Assembly: GCA_044230315.1 (NCBI GenBank)
Contig: JBGARJ010000007.1
Location: 120,330-184,329, forward strand
Direction of reading: 5' to 3'
Origin: M3007 sp044230315
GTDB lineage: Bacteria > Bacteroidota > Bacteroidia > Chitinophagales > Saprospiraceae
Length of the DNA: 64,000 bases
Part shown: positions 1 to 8,947 of the stretch, one piece after another
Layout of the letters: the number at the start of each line of letters is the position of its first letter
How positions within the stretch are numbered: the stretch's first letter is position 1
Program-made: the position numbers and the translations under genes
Notes under the pieces: generated by a model
What the model saw: the letters and a program-made list of their open reading frames with translations, nothing else
The model's database searches: none
Told to the model about the DNA's origin: nothing

Positions 1-374
1 TTTTGCCGCCATCCATTTCCATCTGCTTCTGGACTACCCTGCCCAACGACAGCCTGGATGCCGACCGATCCAACAACATAACCTGCCGGACGGCTTCTGT
101 GACCATCAGTACCCATGAACCCAGGCCGGCCGTGCGCGATTTGGCCATTCAACCGAACCCGGTGGTGGGCACCGCCGTGTTCCATTGGGAAAACGATCCG
201 TTTGCCGACGCAGAGGTTCAGGTGTACGACTTAGCCGGGCGACTGGAGCGGAGTGTACATACCACGGGTTTCAGTTGGACGTTTGACCGGCAGCAAACGC
301 CGTCGGGGATATATACGGTGCTGGTCCGGAATGCGGCCGGTCAGTTATTTGCCGGTCAGTTGGTGCTTCGTTGA
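1..374 (+). CDS. C-terminal part of a T9SS-exported protein (type A sorting domain), partial
   Basis: The reading frame is open from the left edge, so the true start lies outside the window. Codons are in phase from base 3. The last ~80 residues look like a Bacteroidota type IX secretion sorting domain: a PNP motif (AIQPNPVVG), a central VQVYDLAGR strand and a terminal SGIYTVLVRN...GQLVLR block. This tail directs transport across the outer membrane by T9SS and is then removed. The cargo domain is not visible. The final 30 bases overlap the 3' end of the convergent membrane-protein gene. Confidence 0.75.
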   Translation, partial: LPPSISICFWTTLPNDSLDADRSNNITCRTASVTISTHEPRPAVRDLAIQPNPVVGTAVFHWENDPFADAEVQVYDLAGRLERSVHTTGFSWTFDRQQTPSGIYTVLVRNAAGQLFAGQLVLR

Positions 375-1550
375 AGCAGCTCCCAGCGATAGAAAGCCGG
401 ATGCAACCACCCACAACAAGCCCAGTAGCATCATTACCGCTGCCGCAAGCAAGGCGCCTGCCGGCGCTTGCGGCAGCGCCAGTATCAGCTCGGTACCCAG
501 AAATCCGCCAATCAGCAGCCACCAGCGTATGCCATTGCGGGAACGCGGCAGCCAGGTTTGTTCCATAAAAATGGCAGCGAGTAACAACGAGATCACGCCA
601 ATAAATACCAGGTGGAAATAAGCGATCAGCCAATTCCGGTTGAGAAACACCATAGCCCCCAGACCGGGAAGCGACGCCAACACCTGAAGGATCAGTTTAA
701 GACAAAAAGCGCACAACGCCAGCCCGGCCAGCCGGAAAGCCCACCGGTTGTGCCAAAAAGAAGACCAGGCCAGGCGCCGGCCGGCAAAGAGCAACCCGAT
801 ACTGCCCCAAACCTGCAAACCGGCCCCTAGCGCGGCGACCGCATAAACGATCGGCGGCGGTTGCGTCCACAATGTGCTGATGGCAAAACCGGCCAAGCAA
901 CCAGCTGCGAGCAAGCGAACGGACCCGCGCACCGGCGGGTCTTCCAGCCCGGTTTTGCGCAGCAAAATGGCGAGCAACGCGAAAACCATCCATCCGTTGT
1001 ATTGAAAATGCAGGTAAAAGTACACGGCCAAATTGTACCAAATCGTGGCTTGCAAACCCTTTGCCATGACAAAACCCAGTGCAAAAGGACCCACACTCGA
1101 TAAAAACAGAAAAAACACCGCCCATCGCAACGCAATATGGGCATTGCCGCCACCTCCAGCGTCGAGGAGAATGCGCACTACCAGCCAGGCCGCCAGTGCC
1201 ATATGTACCGTGGAAAATGCGATCGATACCGGCCCATAGCCCTGAACGGGAAAGGAAAGCGCCATACCGGCCAGGCAAACCTGCAGGCCCCACCAGAACC
1301 GGCCGTACATGCGGCGAACGGATTCCGGCAAGAAACTGCCGGTCAGCCCGGCAACCAAGGCATTGAACACCCAGCCGAGAAACATCAGGTGGGAATGGGC
1401 ATGGGTCAGAAACCGGAAGGAAAACTGAACAGGCGGCTGCCCCCACTGTTGCCAGCGCAACCAAACCCCCATCAGGGCCGCCAGCAACAGCCAGGCCAAT
1501 GCGCTGCGGGCATACAAGCGCGCCACCAAATCACGGGAGGCCGTTTGCAT
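345..1550 (-). CDS. 12-TM membrane protein, heme-copper oxidase subunit I / NnrS-like
   Basis: A 401-residue very hydrophobic protein with about 12 predicted membrane helices. Histidine-rich helix motifs stand out: THAHSHLMFLGWV in the second helix, LHFQYNGW in the sixth and YFHLVFIG in the tenth. The spacing and the HxHxxxLGWV flavour recall the cbb3-oxidase subunit I and NnrS group, where such histidines bind heme or metal. It lacks a clear full oxidase signature, so an electron-transfer or nitric-oxide-related role is only inference. It is a lone gene whose end overlaps the T9SS gene tail-to-tail, and it is followed upstream (on the minus strand) by a lytic transglycosylase. Confidence 0.6.
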   Translation of the reverse strand: MQTASRDLVARLYARSALAWLLLAALMGVWLRWQQWGQPPVQFSFRFLTHAHSHLMFLGWVFNALVAGLTGSFLPESVRRMYGRFWWGLQVCLAGMALSFPVQGYGPVSIAFSTVHMALAAWLVVRILLDAGGGGNAHIALRWAVFFLFLSSVGPFALGFVMAKGLQATIWYNLAVYFYLHFQYNGWMVFALLAILLRKTGLEDPPVRGSVRLLAAGCLAGFAISTLWTQPPPIVYAVAALGAGLQVWGSIGLLFAGRRLAWSSFWHNRWAFRLAGLALCAFCLKLILQVLASLPGLGAMVFLNRNWLIAYFHLVFIGVISLLLAAIFMEQTWLPRSRNGIRWWLLIGGFLGTELILALPQAPAGALLAAAVMMLLGLLWVVASGFLSLGAASTKHQLTGK

Positions 1551-1559
1551 GAAGGGCCG

Positions 1560-2477
1560 TTATTTGGGCAGGCGGATGGTATAGGTTTTACCGGCCTTGT
1601 TGGTCAGTTTGCTGTCCACCAGCCAGGGGTTGTACAGTTTGAGCATGCGGTAAGACGTGTTGTGTTCCACCGCAAAATCGCCCCAACTGGGCACCGCGCC
1701 ATTTACTTCCACGGTTTTGTAATTATTGATCGGGTCGTAAAGGTGATCCTTGTTGATCACGTATTCGTACGTATCGGGATGTTCCATCACTTCCTTCACC
1801 GCAACAATCCGGAAGGGATACCGCATCGTCTCGTCGGATGCCAGGTTGAGGTCGTAAAATGATTTAGCGCGTTGTTTGGCCATTTCGGTGGCGATGCGGT
1901 CGGGCCCGCCGTTGTAGGCGGCGGCGGCGAGGGTCCAACTGCCGAGGCGTTCTTTTTGTCTGCGCAAAAACTTGCAGGCGGCGTGCGTGGCCTTTTCGAG
2001 GTGGTAGCGTTCGTCCACCTCATCGTTCACTTCCATGCCAAACTCGCCGGCGGCGCCTTTCATAAACTGCCAAACGCCGCGCGCGCCGGCTGATGAAATG
2101 GCGTTGGACAAGGTGCTTTCCGCTACGGCGAGGTACTTCAGATCGTTAGGCACGCCCTCTTCCTTGAGGATCGGCTCGATCACCGGGAATATGGCGTGGG
2201 CGCGTTTGATCGACAAGATCGTCTGCGAGTGGAAGTAGACATTCCGGAGGAGTTCGGCGTCGAGGCGTTGCTTGACGTCAAAGTTGCTCATGGGCAACTT
2301 TTCACCGCAGAAATCGAAGTCTTTATCCAGGTCGATCGAGCGGATGATTTGATCGGGTGAGGCGAACCCGGAGTCCTTGCCGTCTCCTTTAAACGAGAGG
2401 AAGAAAACGCCGGCCAATGCGAATACCAGGAGCAGGTTAAGCGCCAGCAAGGTTCGGTTTGTTTTTGTCAGATCCAT
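1560..2477 (-). CDS. Lytic transglycosylase (SLT/MltD-like), membrane-anchored
   Basis: Cleaves peptidoglycan glycan strands in the periplasm, forming 1,6-anhydro-muropeptides. An N-terminal signal anchor (about residues 7-30) precedes an SLT domain. The catalytic Glu is about residue 120 in AVAESTLSN, followed by the diagnostic GARGVWQFM and AAAAYNGG motifs. The C-terminal part, with repeated Tyr and Pro, ends in KAGKTYTIRLPK, which resembles the end of a LysM-like segment. The start chosen is the ATG at 2477, directly before the signal anchor; an in-frame ATG at 2504 would add nine residues. It is a single gene between the membrane protein and DUF2480. Confidence 0.88.
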   Translation of the reverse strand: MDLTKTNRTLLALNLLLVFALAGVFFLSFKGDGKDSGFASPDQIIRSIDLDKDFDFCGEKLPMSNFDVKQRLDAELLRNVYFHSQTILSIKRAHAIFPVIEPILKEEGVPNDLKYLAVAESTLSNAISSAGARGVWQFMKGAAGEFGMEVNDEVDERYHLEKATHAACKFLRRQKERLGSWTLAAAAYNGGPDRIATEMAKQRAKSFYDLNLASDETMRYPFRIVAVKEVMEHPDTYEYVINKDHLYDPINNYKTVEVNGAVPSWGDFAVEHNTSYRMLKLYNPWLVDSKLTNKAGKTYTIRLPK

Positions 2478-2557
2478 AGTAGGTGAGGCGGTTGTGATGC
2501 ACAAAATTAAAAAAAGCGCCCGGTTGCAGGCGCTTTTATAACGGTTTGCCGGCGGTC

Positions 2558-3076
2558 TTATTCGGCGGCTTTCTCTTTTTTATACACCGGCACGGTTGAA
2601 CACGGCTCTCCGAACATGATGCTCCGGGCCACGGGTTGCAGGCGCCGGGTGATCTCCAGGTAAGCCGACGCCGGCACCGGTTTGTCGCTGCAGCCCTTGA
2701 TGATCAAGCGTTTACCGGCGAACTCGTCCAGGTCGAGGGCCGCCAGTTTTTTTAGAAAAGCCAGCTCGGCAAACTGTTCGGGTTTGCCCAAAAAAACATC
2801 CGAAGCATACGGGGCGGCATAAGACGCCACCAGCATGTACGCCCACATGGGGATAATGGCGTCCTCGGAACAAAAAACAGCCAGGTTTTTGCCGGCATAC
2901 TGCGCCCAATCGTGCGCTTTCAAAGCCTCCCGGAACTCTTTTTCCTTCAGGATCAACCCCATGAACAGGTGATCTTTCAAATCAAAGGCCAGCACTTCGC
3001 CCGCCGGGTAAAATGCCTCCAGGTTGATTGTCACCAATCCACTGTTGGCAACGCGGTTAACGAGTACTTCTTCCAT
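2558..3076 (-). CDS. DUF2480 family protein
   Basis: A 172-residue soluble protein that matches the Bacteroidota-specific DUF2480 family from memory of its layout: VNRVANSGLVTINLE at the start, then a DLKDHLFMGLILKEKEFREAL block and an IPMWAYMLVA segment. The family's function is unknown. It has no signal peptide, so it should be cytoplasmic. Its 5' leader on the minus strand contains one arm of the first GTTTCA inverted array, beginning about 24 bases before the start codon. Upstream lies the pterin dehydratase gene in the same direction. Confidence 0.8.
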   Translation of the reverse strand: MEEVLVNRVANSGLVTINLEAFYPAGEVLAFDLKDHLFMGLILKEKEFREALKAHDWAQYAGKNLAVFCSEDAIIPMWAYMLVASYAAPYASDVFLGKPEQFAELAFLKKLAALDLDEFAGKRLIIKGCSDKPVPASAYLEITRRLQPVARSIMFGEPCSTVPVYKKEKAAE

Positions 3077-3099
3077 AACTTGATGTTTTTGGTTGTCAA

Positions 3100-3358
3100 G
3101 GTTTCAGAGTGTTTCAGGGTTTCAGAGGGTTTCAGGAGGTTTCAGGGTTTCAGAGGGTTTCAAGGTTTCAGGTGGTTTCAAGAGGTCGTAGGGATGCAGG
3201 CATCTTTGTTTTGAGTTCAACTAATTCTCCTCTTTTGAAACCTTGAAACCTCCTGCAACCCTGCAACCCCCTGAAACCTTGAAACCTCCTGCAACCCATT
3301 GAAACTTTGAAACCCTCTGAAACCCTGCAACCTTTTGAAACCTTGAAACCCTGCAACC
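3100..3358. repeat. GTTTCA 8/10-nt inverted-arm repeat array, locus 1
   Basis: The left arm (3100-3184) has nine GTTTCA units starting at 3101, 3111, 3119, 3129, 3139, 3147, 3157, 3165 and 3175, so every step is 8 or 10 nt. The right arm (3236-3358) has fourteen TGAAAC or TGCAAC units starting at 3236 and ending at 3352, again with every step 8 or 10 nt. Linkers are purine-rich (RG or RGRG). A unique spacer of about 50 bp separates the arms, which are reverse complements in type and could fold into a long imperfect hairpin. The right arm abuts the stop codon of the pterin dehydratase gene, and the left arm lies in the DUF2480 leader. Confidence 0.92.
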
Positions 3359-3601
3359 TTATTGATATTTCGCATAAATGGAATCGATGGTTTCGGCGAG
3401 CCGGTGGTCGCGGGGAGTGACCATGTTACCGGCGTCGTGGGTAGTGAGTTGAATTTCCACGGTATTCCATACGTTGCTCCAGGAGGGGTGGTGGTTTTGT
3501 TTTTCGGCGTGGAGGGCCACTTCGGTCATGAAGGCGAAGGCTTCGGCGAAGTCTTTAAAGGTAAAGGTTGCCTGCAGGCGATTTTTTTCTTCGTGCCACA
3601 T
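3359..3601 (-). CDS. 4a-hydroxytetrahydrobiopterin (pterin-4a-carbinolamine) dehydratase
   Basis: Dehydrates 4a-hydroxy-tetrahydropterin to regenerate the cofactor of phenylalanine hydroxylase. The 80-residue size and the motif FTFKDFAEAFAFMTEVALHA followed by NHHPSWSNVWNTVEI (catalytic His-His-Pro) fit the PCD/phhB family well. The start is taken at the ATG at 3601 (MWHEEKNRL), where homologues usually begin; an in-frame ATG at 3628 is possible. No phenylalanine hydroxylase is in the window, but hpd and hmgA at 17.7-20.1 kb are later steps of the same pathway. Directly downstream of prfA on the same strand. Confidence 0.85.
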   Translation of the reverse strand: MWHEEKNRLQATFTFKDFAEAFAFMTEVALHAEKQNHHPSWSNVWNTVEIQLTTHDAGNMVTPRDHRLAETIDSIYAKYQ

Positions 3602-3649
3602 AGACGATCGGGTGAATCGGTTGAGCAAATTGGAAAACAGCCATGTGCG

Positions 3650-4729
3650 TCAGGCGGCTGTTTCGGCCTGGAGTTTGGCGGCATTGTCGGCGATCGTGAG
3701 GGCTTCGATGATGCCGTCCAGATCGCCTTCGATGACGCGGTCGAGGTTGAAGTTCTTGACGTCGCCTTCGAGGCGGTGGTCGGTCACGCGGTTTTGCGGC
3801 CAGTTGTAGGTCCGGATCTTTTCGGAGCGATCGCCCGAGCCCACCAGGCTGCGGCGCTGCGAGGCAAGCGCCGATTGCTGCTGGCTTTGCTGTTTTTCGC
3901 GAATCTCCTGGATCAGGCGGCCCATGGCGATCTCGCGGTTTTTGTGCTGGGAGCGGCTCTCGGTGCTCTCGGCCACCACACCGGTGGGCAGGTGGGTGAA
4001 GCGCACGCCCGACTCGGTCCGGTTGACGTGTTGCCCGCCGGCCCCGCTGGCCCGGAACACATCGGTGCGGATATCCTCTTTCCGGATATCCATTTCTTCC
4101 GGCTCCATGATGGGCAATACGGCTACAGTGGCTGCGGAGGTGTGCACGCGGCCTTTGGCTTCGGTCTCGGGGATACGTTGCACGCGGTGCGCGCCCGATT
4201 CAAATTTGAGTTTGCTGTACACATTGTCGCCGCTGACTTCGAGCACGATTTTGGCAAATCCGCCCACGGTGCCGGGGCTTTCGTCGAGCACCTCCACGTC
4301 CCAGCCGTGGTCCTGGAAATAGCGCATGTACATCCGGTACAGGTCGCCGGCAAAGAGCGCAGCTTCGTCGCCGCCGGTGCCCGAGCGGATCTCGAAGATC
4401 ACATCCTTTTCGTCTTCGGGGTCTTTGGGGGTGAGCAGCGTTTTCAATTCCGCTTCGAGCGCGTCTACCTGCGGTTCGAGACTGGCGATCTCTTCCCGCG
4501 CCATATCGCGCATTTCGGGGTCTTTTTCGTCGGCCAGCACGGCGCGGGCGCTGTTCAGGTTGGCCAGCAGTTTTTCGTATTTCCCGAAGGTGTCGATGAT
4601 GGGCTGGAGTTTTTTGTACTCCTTATTTACCTTTTTCGATTTTTCGGTATCGGCGGCTATGCCCGGGTCGGAGAGTTGTTCCTCCAGGTACAGGTATTTC
4701 TCGCGGATGGCTTTGAGTTTGTCGCGCAT
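3650..4729 (-). CDS. prfA: Peptide chain release factor 1
   Basis: Recognises UAA and UAG stop codons in the ribosomal A site and triggers peptide release. The 359-residue length is standard. The GGQ peptidyl-tRNA hydrolysis motif is present as GAGGQHVNRTESGVR with Gln about residue 233, and the RF-1 domain continues with SQHKNREIAMGRL. The ATG at 4729 (MRDKLKAIREKY) matches the family start; an in-frame ATG at 4792 would add an unlikely Pro/Ser-rich extension. It lies between hflX and the pterin dehydratase gene on the same strand. Confidence 0.96.
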   Translation of the reverse strand: MRDKLKAIREKYLYLEEQLSDPGIAADTEKSKKVNKEYKKLQPIIDTFGKYEKLLANLNSARAVLADEKDPEMRDMAREEIASLEPQVDALEAELKTLLTPKDPEDEKDVIFEIRSGTGGDEAALFAGDLYRMYMRYFQDHGWDVEVLDESPGTVGGFAKIVLEVSGDNVYSKLKFESGAHRVQRIPETEAKGRVHTSAATVAVLPIMEPEEMDIRKEDIRTDVFRASGAGGQHVNRTESGVRFTHLPTGVVAESTESRSQHKNREIAMGRLIQEIREKQQSQQQSALASQRRSLVGSGDRSEKIRTYNWPQNRVTDHRLEGDVKNFNLDRVIEGDLDGIIEALTIADNAAKLQAETAA

Positions 4730-4798
4730 ATGGGCAAAATTGTCTGGATGGGGAAGCGGCGAACGGGGGGACAAAGGTAGCAGAAATCGCACAGTTGC

Positions 4799-6007
4799 TC
4801 ACCATCCCTTCACCTGGTGCGGGTACCGGACGACGTACGATTCCTTGATCAGGCGGGTCATGCGTTCGCGCAGGGTTTCGATGCCCTCTTTGGTGCGCGC
4901 CGATACGAAGACGTTTTCGCCGTAGTGGTGCAACAGCTGCTGGCGGAGTTCGGTTTCCAGGTCGTGACGGGTCTTGGCGTCGAGCAGGTCGTCGAAAATC
5001 CGCTCGCGGTACAGGTCAACTTTATTGAACACCATGAGGGTGGGTTTGTCGGCTGCGCCGATGTCGAGCAGGGTCTGCTGCACGGTTTTGATGTGGTCTT
5101 CAAACTGGGGGTGCGCCACATCCACCACGTGGAGCAGGATGTCGCTTTCGCGCACTTCATCGAGGGTGCTTTTGAAACTTTCGACGAGGTGGTGGGGAAG
5201 TTTGCGGATAAAACCGACGGTGTCGGACAACAGGAACGGCATTTGGCCGAACACGACTTTCCGCACCGTGGTGTCGAGCGTGGCGAACAGTTTGTTTTCC
5301 GCCAGCACTTCCGACTTGGCCAGCAGGTTCAGCAAGGTGCTTTTGCCCACGTTGGTGTATCCCACCAGGGCCACCCGGATGAGTTCGCCGCGCGTTTTGC
5401 GCTGGGTCTGGGATTGGCGGTCGATGTCGCGCAGTTTTTCTTCCAGGCTTTTGATCCGGTATTGCACGAGCCGGCGGTCGGTTTCGATCTGGGTTTCCCC
5501 CGGGCCCCGCATCCCGATGCCCCCCCGCTGCCGTTCAAGGTGCGTCCACAGGCCGCGGAGCCGGGGCAGGAGGTATTTCATCTGGGCCAGTTCCACCTGG
5601 GTTTTGGCCTGAGCGGTTTGTGCGCGGTGCGCAAAGATGTCGAGGATAAGGGTGGAGCGGTCCACGATCTTCACCTTCAGGGCTTCTTCGAGGTTGTTGG
5701 TTTGCTTGCCGCTGAGGTCGTCGTCGAAGATGACCATGTTGACTTCTTCGTGGCGTTCCAGGTACAGGCGGATCTCTTCCATCTTCCCTTTGCCGATAAA
5801 CGTGCGGTGGTCCGGGTGTTGGGCGCGTTGGGTGAACCGCCGGATGGATGTTGCGCCGGCAGTGGTGGCGAGAAACTCCAGTTCGTCCATAAATTCCTGG
5901 GCCTGCGTTTCGGTGACCTCCGGTGTGATGAGGCTGACCAAAACGGCGTATTCGGTTTCTTTTTTGAGGGCGGCGGCTTTCTCGCCGAGAGTCCAGTCTT
6001 TGGCCAT
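4799..6007 (-). CDS. hflX: GTPase HflX
   Basis: A ribosome-associated translational GTPase that splits or rescues stalled ribosomes under stress. The N-terminal HflX domain has the signature FIGKGKMEEI and the glycine-rich QRGGIGMRGPGETQIETDRR linker. The G domain follows with G1 GYTNVGKSTLLN, G3 DTVGFIRKLP and G4 NKVDLY. The length of 402 residues fits the family. The ATG at 6007 is the start. It is divergent from rpoN across a 488-base gap and is followed by prfA 69 bases downstream. Confidence 0.95.
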   Translation of the reverse strand: MAKDWTLGEKAAALKKETEYAVLVSLITPEVTETQAQEFMDELEFLATTAGATSIRRFTQRAQHPDHRTFIGKGKMEEIRLYLERHEEVNMVIFDDDLSGKQTNNLEEALKVKIVDRSTLILDIFAHRAQTAQAKTQVELAQMKYLLPRLRGLWTHLERQRGGIGMRGPGETQIETDRRLVQYRIKSLEEKLRDIDRQSQTQRKTRGELIRVALVGYTNVGKSTLLNLLAKSEVLAENKLFATLDTTVRKVVFGQMPFLLSDTVGFIRKLPHHLVESFKSTLDEVRESDILLHVVDVAHPQFEDHIKTVQQTLLDIGAADKPTLMVFNKVDLYRERIFDDLLDAKTRHDLETELRQQLLHHYGENVFVSARTKEGIETLRERMTRLIKESYVVRYPHQVKGW

Positions 6008-6495
6008 GCGTGGCGCGGCGTTCGTGAGGGAGGGTGGAGAAATGTTGCAAAAGTACCGCGTTTGCCGGTAACCTTTTTCGCGACAGGGTGGAAGTAGCGG
6101 GCATAACCGCCGGAATGGCCGGAAAGTTCAGCCCAGCCGCTGTTACTGGCGAAAAAATATACGATTACCGCGCTGATCCGATCGTATGGAGTGAACGGGC
6201 CCATGCGGCAATCAAATATTTTTTTCCATAATCCGGCAGTTTTTTTCGCCTCACCCGAAGATTTGTTAATCGCTGTGGAAAAAAAATAAATACTTGTAAA
6301 ACAACAACTTAATCACAAAAAACGCTGTTTGCAATTTTTGGCAGAACACAACAACCGGATTTTCCGGTAAATTTGGCCTCCTATTTGATAGGGCCGTTTG
6401 AACCGAAACCGATTTAGCGCCTGTCCGACACTTCACAACTCCGTTGACCGGCCTACCCTAACCCTTAATTTTTTAATCATTTATCCCAATTGTCT
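6008..6495. other. Divergent intergenic region hflX/rpoN
   Basis: This 488-base gap separates divergent hflX and rpoN. It becomes distinctly AT-rich between about 6200 and 6350, with runs of T and A, as expected for promoters in an otherwise G+C-rich genome. A perfect TAnnTTTG element (TAAATTTG) is at 6368-6375 on the rpoN side. No RNA gene or repeat was recognised. Confidence 0.5.
6368..6375 (+). promoter_or_regulatory. Candidate Bacteroidota -7 element (TAAATTTG) upstream of rpoN
   Basis: TAAATTTG fits the Bacteroidota housekeeping -7 consensus TAnnTTTG exactly and lies about 120 bases before the rpoN start. The nearest upstream TTTG (6337-6340) is 27 nt away, which is longer than the usual 17-23, so the -33 element is weak or absent. 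Confidence 0.3.
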
Positions 6496-8133
6496 ATGGC
6501 GTTGATTGGTACTAAGCAGTCCTTAAGCCAAAAGCTGCAACAGAAACTTTCTCCCCAGCAGATTCAACTGATGAAGCTGTTGCAGATTCCCACAGCTACC
6601 CTGGAACAACGCATCCAGGAAGAATTGGAGGTCAACCCGGCCCTGGAAGAAGGCGACGAAACGGCCGATCTGCTCGAAGGGATGACCAGCATGGACATGG
6701 AGGACAACGACATCGACTATTTCACCCGGGAAGAAAAAAACGGCGCCGACGACAATAATGAAACGAGCGAAACGGCCGTCAATGAAATTGACCACGACAC
6801 CGCCGACGAATATGCCGACGAAGAAGAATCGGTCAGCCTGCGGGAAGACGATGTGGAACTGGACGACTACCTGATCGATTTCATCGAAGACGACCCCGGC
6901 ACCTACAAAACCCGCGGCGACGACCACAGCGCCGGCGAAGAAGAGAAAACCATCCCGCTGGCCTTTGAAAACACCTTCCACGAATACCTCGAACAACAAC
7001 TCGGCCTGATCCGCCTCAAAGACGAACGCGAACAGGATATCGCCCTGCAGATCATCGGCTCGATCGACGACGACGGGTACCTGCGCCGCGAATTGGGAGC
7101 AATGGTCGACGATCTGGTGTTCAGCCAGAACATCATCACTACCGAGGAAGAGATCGAACAGATCATGCGGAAAATCCAGCAGTTCGACCCCCCCGGTATC
7201 GGCGCCCGCGACCTTCGGGAGTGCCTTCTCCTGCAACTTCGCCACAAACTCCGCCAAACCGACGACGTGGTGTCGTACGAGGAAAAACTCGCTATTCAGG
7301 TGGCCATCCGCATCATCGACCAGTACTTCGATGAATTTACCAAAAAACACTACCCCAAACTGGCCCGCCAACTCGGCCTCGACGACGAAGACCTCAAAGC
7401 CGCCGTCGACGAAATCCTGAAACTCAACCCCAAGCCCGCCAGCGGCTTTGCCACGCGCGGCGACCGCTCGGTCAATTACGTACTGCCCGATTTTCTGGTG
7501 GCCAACCGCGACGGCGAACTCGAACTGACGCTCAACGCCCGCAACGCCCCCGACCTGCGCATCAACGACCAGTACCGCGATATGCTCCGGGCCTTCCATG
7601 CCGGCCGCAACGGCCGCCGCCCCTCCCGAAAAGAAAAAGAAGCGATCCTGTTTATCAAACAAAAGATCGACAGCGCCAAGTGGTTTATCGACGCCATCAA
7701 ACAACGGCAGCAAACCATGATGCTCACCATGGGGGCCATCCTCGATCACCAGCACGACTACTTCCTGAGCGGCGACCAGAAGAAAATCCGCCCGATGATC
7801 CTCAAGGATATTGCCGACGCCACCGGACTCGACATCTCCACCGTGTCGCGGGTGGCCAATTCCAAATACGTGCAAACGGAGTTTGGCACCAAACGCCTCA
7901 AAGAGTTCTTCTCCGAAAGCCTGCAAAACCAGGACGGCGAAGAAGTATCAACGTTGGAGGTCAAAAAAATTCTGACCGACCTGATCAAGGAGGAGAACAA
8001 ACGCCGCCCCTTGTCGGATGAAAAACTCAAATCGATGCTGCTCAAAAAGGGCTACAACATCGCGCGGCGGACGGTGGCGAAATACCGCGAGCAACTCAAT
8101 ATCCCGGTCGCGCGTTTGCGCAAGGAACTGTAG
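6496..8133 (+). CDS. rpoN: RNA polymerase sigma-54 factor
   Basis: Sigma-54 directs RNA polymerase to -24/-12 promoters that need an AAA+ activator. The 545-residue protein shows the Gln/Leu-rich region I (SLSQKLQQKLSPQQIQLMKL), a long acidic region II (about residues 50-150), the core-binding domain, the HTH (ISTVSRVANSKYVQTEFG) and the C-terminal RpoN box ARRTVAKYRE. Start at the ATG at 6496; a TTG two codons earlier is also in frame. No bacterial enhancer-binding protein or clear -24/-12 promoter was found in the window. A putative secreted protein gene follows after 87 bases. Confidence 0.96.
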   Translation: MALIGTKQSLSQKLQQKLSPQQIQLMKLLQIPTATLEQRIQEELEVNPALEEGDETADLLEGMTSMDMEDNDIDYFTREEKNGADDNNETSETAVNEIDHDTADEYADEEESVSLREDDVELDDYLIDFIEDDPGTYKTRGDDHSAGEEEKTIPLAFENTFHEYLEQQLGLIRLKDEREQDIALQIIGSIDDDGYLRRELGAMVDDLVFSQNIITTEEEIEQIMRKIQQFDPPGIGARDLRECLLLQLRHKLRQTDDVVSYEEKLAIQVAIRIIDQYFDEFTKKHYPKLARQLGLDDEDLKAAVDEILKLNPKPASGFATRGDRSVNYVLPDFLVANRDGELELTLNARNAPDLRINDQYRDMLRAFHAGRNGRRPSRKEKEAILFIKQKIDSAKWFIDAIKQRQQTMMLTMGAILDHQHDYFLSGDQKKIRPMILKDIADATGLDISTVSRVANSKYVQTEFGTKRLKEFFSESLQNQDGEEVSTLEVKKILTDLIKEENKRRPLSDEKLKSMLLKKGYNIARRTVAKYREQLNIPVARLRKEL

Positions 8134-8220
8134 AACATATTTGGATGTTTATGGCTGGACTGCAAATCCACCATGCTTTCCAGACTGGCACTCTCCCGAC
8201 TAAAATCATTTGTCACTATC

Positions 8221-8877
8221 ATGTCTACTATGAAAAACACCCTTTTATTGCTTGCCCTTTTTTGCCTTACCGCACCCATACAAGCCCAAACCAATGAAAA
8301 ATACGTGCAGGCCATGGAAAAAGCCCTGGCTGGTCTCGATACCCTGCGCACGGCCGATCAATGGCTGGCCCGGTCCAATACCTTCGAACGCATCGCGCAA
8401 AAAGAGGCCGGCGAATGGCTGCCTGCCTACTATGTGGCGCTTTGCCAGGCCATGATTTTCAACCTCGAACAAGACATCGCTAAACAGGAACCCCTGTGCG
8501 ATAAAATAGACCGGTACCTGACGATTGCCGATTCGCTCCATCCCGGAAGTTCCGAAATCTATGTGCTGGAAAGCATGGCCGCCGGTATGCGCATCCGTAT
8601 CAACCCCATGGTCAACGGACAGAAATACGGCCCGCTTTCGGCCATGCTGATCGAAAAAGCCCTGGCCGTCGATCCGGAAAACCCCCGCGCCTACATGCAA
8701 AAAGGCATCACCGTGTTTTTCACGCCGCCACAATGGGGCGGCGACCCGGAGAAAGGCAAGGAACTCATGGAAACGGCCGAACAGAAGTTTGAAACCTTCA
8801 AGCCGGCATCGTCCATCGATCCCAACTGGGGCCGGGAAATCAATCAGCGTATCCTGGAAATGGCCCGGAAAGGGTAG
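8221..8877 (+). CDS. Secreted TPR-like protein of unknown function
   Basis: A 218-residue protein with a clear signal peptide (KNTLLLLALFCLTAPIQAQ) and a helical body with TPR-like periodicity. The segment MLIEKALAVDPENPRAYMQK is a typical TPR half, and a WGGDPEKGKEL segment follows. It is probably periplasmic. Homologues are common in Bacteroidota but I know of no function. The start at 8221 begins ATG TCT ACT ATG; the second ATG at 8230 is an alternative. It follows rpoN and is closed by a strong hairpin terminator at 8948-8997. Confidence 0.6.
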   Translation: MSTMKNTLLLLALFCLTAPIQAQTNEKYVQAMEKALAGLDTLRTADQWLARSNTFERIAQKEAGEWLPAYYVALCQAMIFNLEQDIAKQEPLCDKIDRYLTIADSLHPGSSEIYVLESMAAGMRIRINPMVNGQKYGPLSAMLIEKALAVDPENPRAYMQKGITVFFTPPQWGGDPEKGKELMETAEQKFETFKPASSIDPNWGREINQRILEMARKG

Positions 8878-8947
8878 AAACCTGCCGGATGCTTCGTCGC
8901 CGGAAGGGGACAGTCATTTTATTTTTTTATTACGTGTACGAGCATTT

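Noticed and set aside
3100..3358. CRISPR array call for the GTTTCA repeat loci
   Set aside because: Repeat units are only 8-10 nt with no unique spacers between them, orientation changes within each locus, and there are no cas genes in the window.
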